Shown: positions 63,474 to 64,000 of the stretch, in pieces
Layout: every line of letters begins with the position of its first letter
Numbering within the stretch: the first letter of the stretch is position 1
NCBI GenBank assembly: GCA_035772405.1
Contig: JAYKKM010000473.1
Coordinates: 436,001-500,000, forward strand
Direction: 5' to 3'
Length of the DNA stretch: 64,000 nucleotides
DNA from: Chrysogorgia sp. JL179-B06
Lineage: Eukaryota > Cnidaria > Anthozoa > Scleralcyonacea > Chrysogorgiidae
Program-made: the position numbers and the translations under genes
The notes under the pieces: generated by a model
The model's database searches: none
Told to the model about the DNA's origin: nothing
The model's input: the letters and a program-made list of their open reading frames with translations, nothing else

Positions 63474-64000
63474 AGAAATAAAAAACGTGTCGCGTGTGAT
63501 TATCGAGTTATAATGGCACGAGAGATGCGTGTAAAACACGAGGCGATAGCCGAGTGTTTTACTAGCTTCTCGAGTGCCATTATAACTCGATAATCACACA
63601 AGACAAAGTTTTTTATTTCTTTTATAAAATAACACCATTATTATTAACAATAAAGCCATGAAAAATGTAGATTTACCTGTTATAAATGACGATGCTATGT
63701 GCGTTGCTAGGAAGTCTATGATGAAAACACGTTGGCGATTTTAGCGATGAAAATGCACTCAACGTTTGCAGTTAAAACATTCGGTTGTGTTAGTACCTTG
63801 ATTAGCCTTGTATCCAGGTATTCTTTGACTATCTTTTGTGATTTAAACTACTGAAAATCCGTCAAAAACGACAAAATCTACGCGAAGAATCACGTCAGCT
63901 TATGCTTTATTGAGTTATAATGCACGGTTTTTGAGCTCAGTAACCAATCAGATAGCGTGTTCTCGCTCATTTACTTCCGGTTATTTTATAAATATACTTA
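63274..64000. other. Upstream intron or flank with (TA)n and a foldback
   Basis: (TA)n at 63397-63470. A foldback at 63467-63625 has arms TAAGAAATAAAAAAC...GTGTGATTATCGAGTTATAATGG and complement, with AGTGTTTTAC in the loop region. No exon recognised in the rest. Confidence 0.6.
63467..63625. repeat. Foldback (MITE-like) element
   Basis: About 55-base near-perfect arms (GATTATCGAGTTATAATGGC and complement) around a CG-containing centre; related in style to 18964-19068 and 28393-28473. Confidence 0.75.

Overview
The window is eukaryotic, most likely from a marine invertebrate and plausibly a cnidarian (inference). The support is an intron-containing TRPA-like channel gene on the right, dense families of Penelope-like retroelements (PLEs), LINE remnants, palindromic MITEs, very long (TA)n tracts, and two large virus-like Polinton/Maverick DNA transposons. 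I see no bacterial operons, rRNA genes or CRISPR arrays.

Region 1 (1-13471) is the right-hand part of a first Polinton. Its left end lies outside the window. It holds the end of a protein-primed family B DNA polymerase (PolB), a leftward cluster of small zinc-finger, membrane and coiled-coil genes, a BRO-N/VRR-nuclease/zinc-finger protein, a fibre-like protein and a 548-residue protein. A rightward cluster follows: minor capsid, chromodomain integrase, membrane protein, major capsid protein (MCP), packaging ATPase and two small genes. It ends in a 100-bp palindrome. Several genes are broken: integrase by a nonsense codon, MCP and ATPase by stops and frameshifts.

Region 2 (13472-33500) is repeat-rich. 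It contains a 13-bp minisatellite, PLE fragments with hammerhead-ribozyme-like motifs, two near-identical tandem PLE copies (22.6-27.2 kb), another PLE on the minus strand (29.4-30.8 kb), two (ATTGC)n satellites, tRNA-like SINE heads and a palindromic MITE with TTAA target duplication.

Region 3 (34072-53425) is a second Polinton with both ends present: 19,354 bp, 594-bp terminal inverted repeats, and a 6-bp target duplication (AACAGC). It sits inside the ORF2 of a CR1/jockey-like LINE. Its gene set is collinear with copy 1 except that PolB is in the opposite orientation. It also carries a thymidine kinase, an unidentified Cys/His-rich protein and two tiny basic or lipidation-signal proteins. 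Integrase, one minor capsid gene, MCP, ATPase and fibre-like genes are open. PolB is broken by four frameshifts. No adenain-like protease was recognised in either copy.

Region 4 (53432-64000) holds the other half of the LINE, a second copy of the TTAA MITE, foldback elements and four minus-strand exons of a TRPA-like channel (63273-62980, 61195-60948, 59729-59207, 57568-56426). Splice sites and phases join well. The end of the last exon has four same-sense frame changes.

Working together, the Polinton genes describe a self-synthesising, probably virion-forming element: integrase and TIRs for integration, PolB for copying, TK for nucleotide supply, ATPase for packaging, and MCP, minor capsid and fibre-like proteins for a particle. 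A recurring AACATGT..GTATAATATA motif before start codons suggests its own promoter system.
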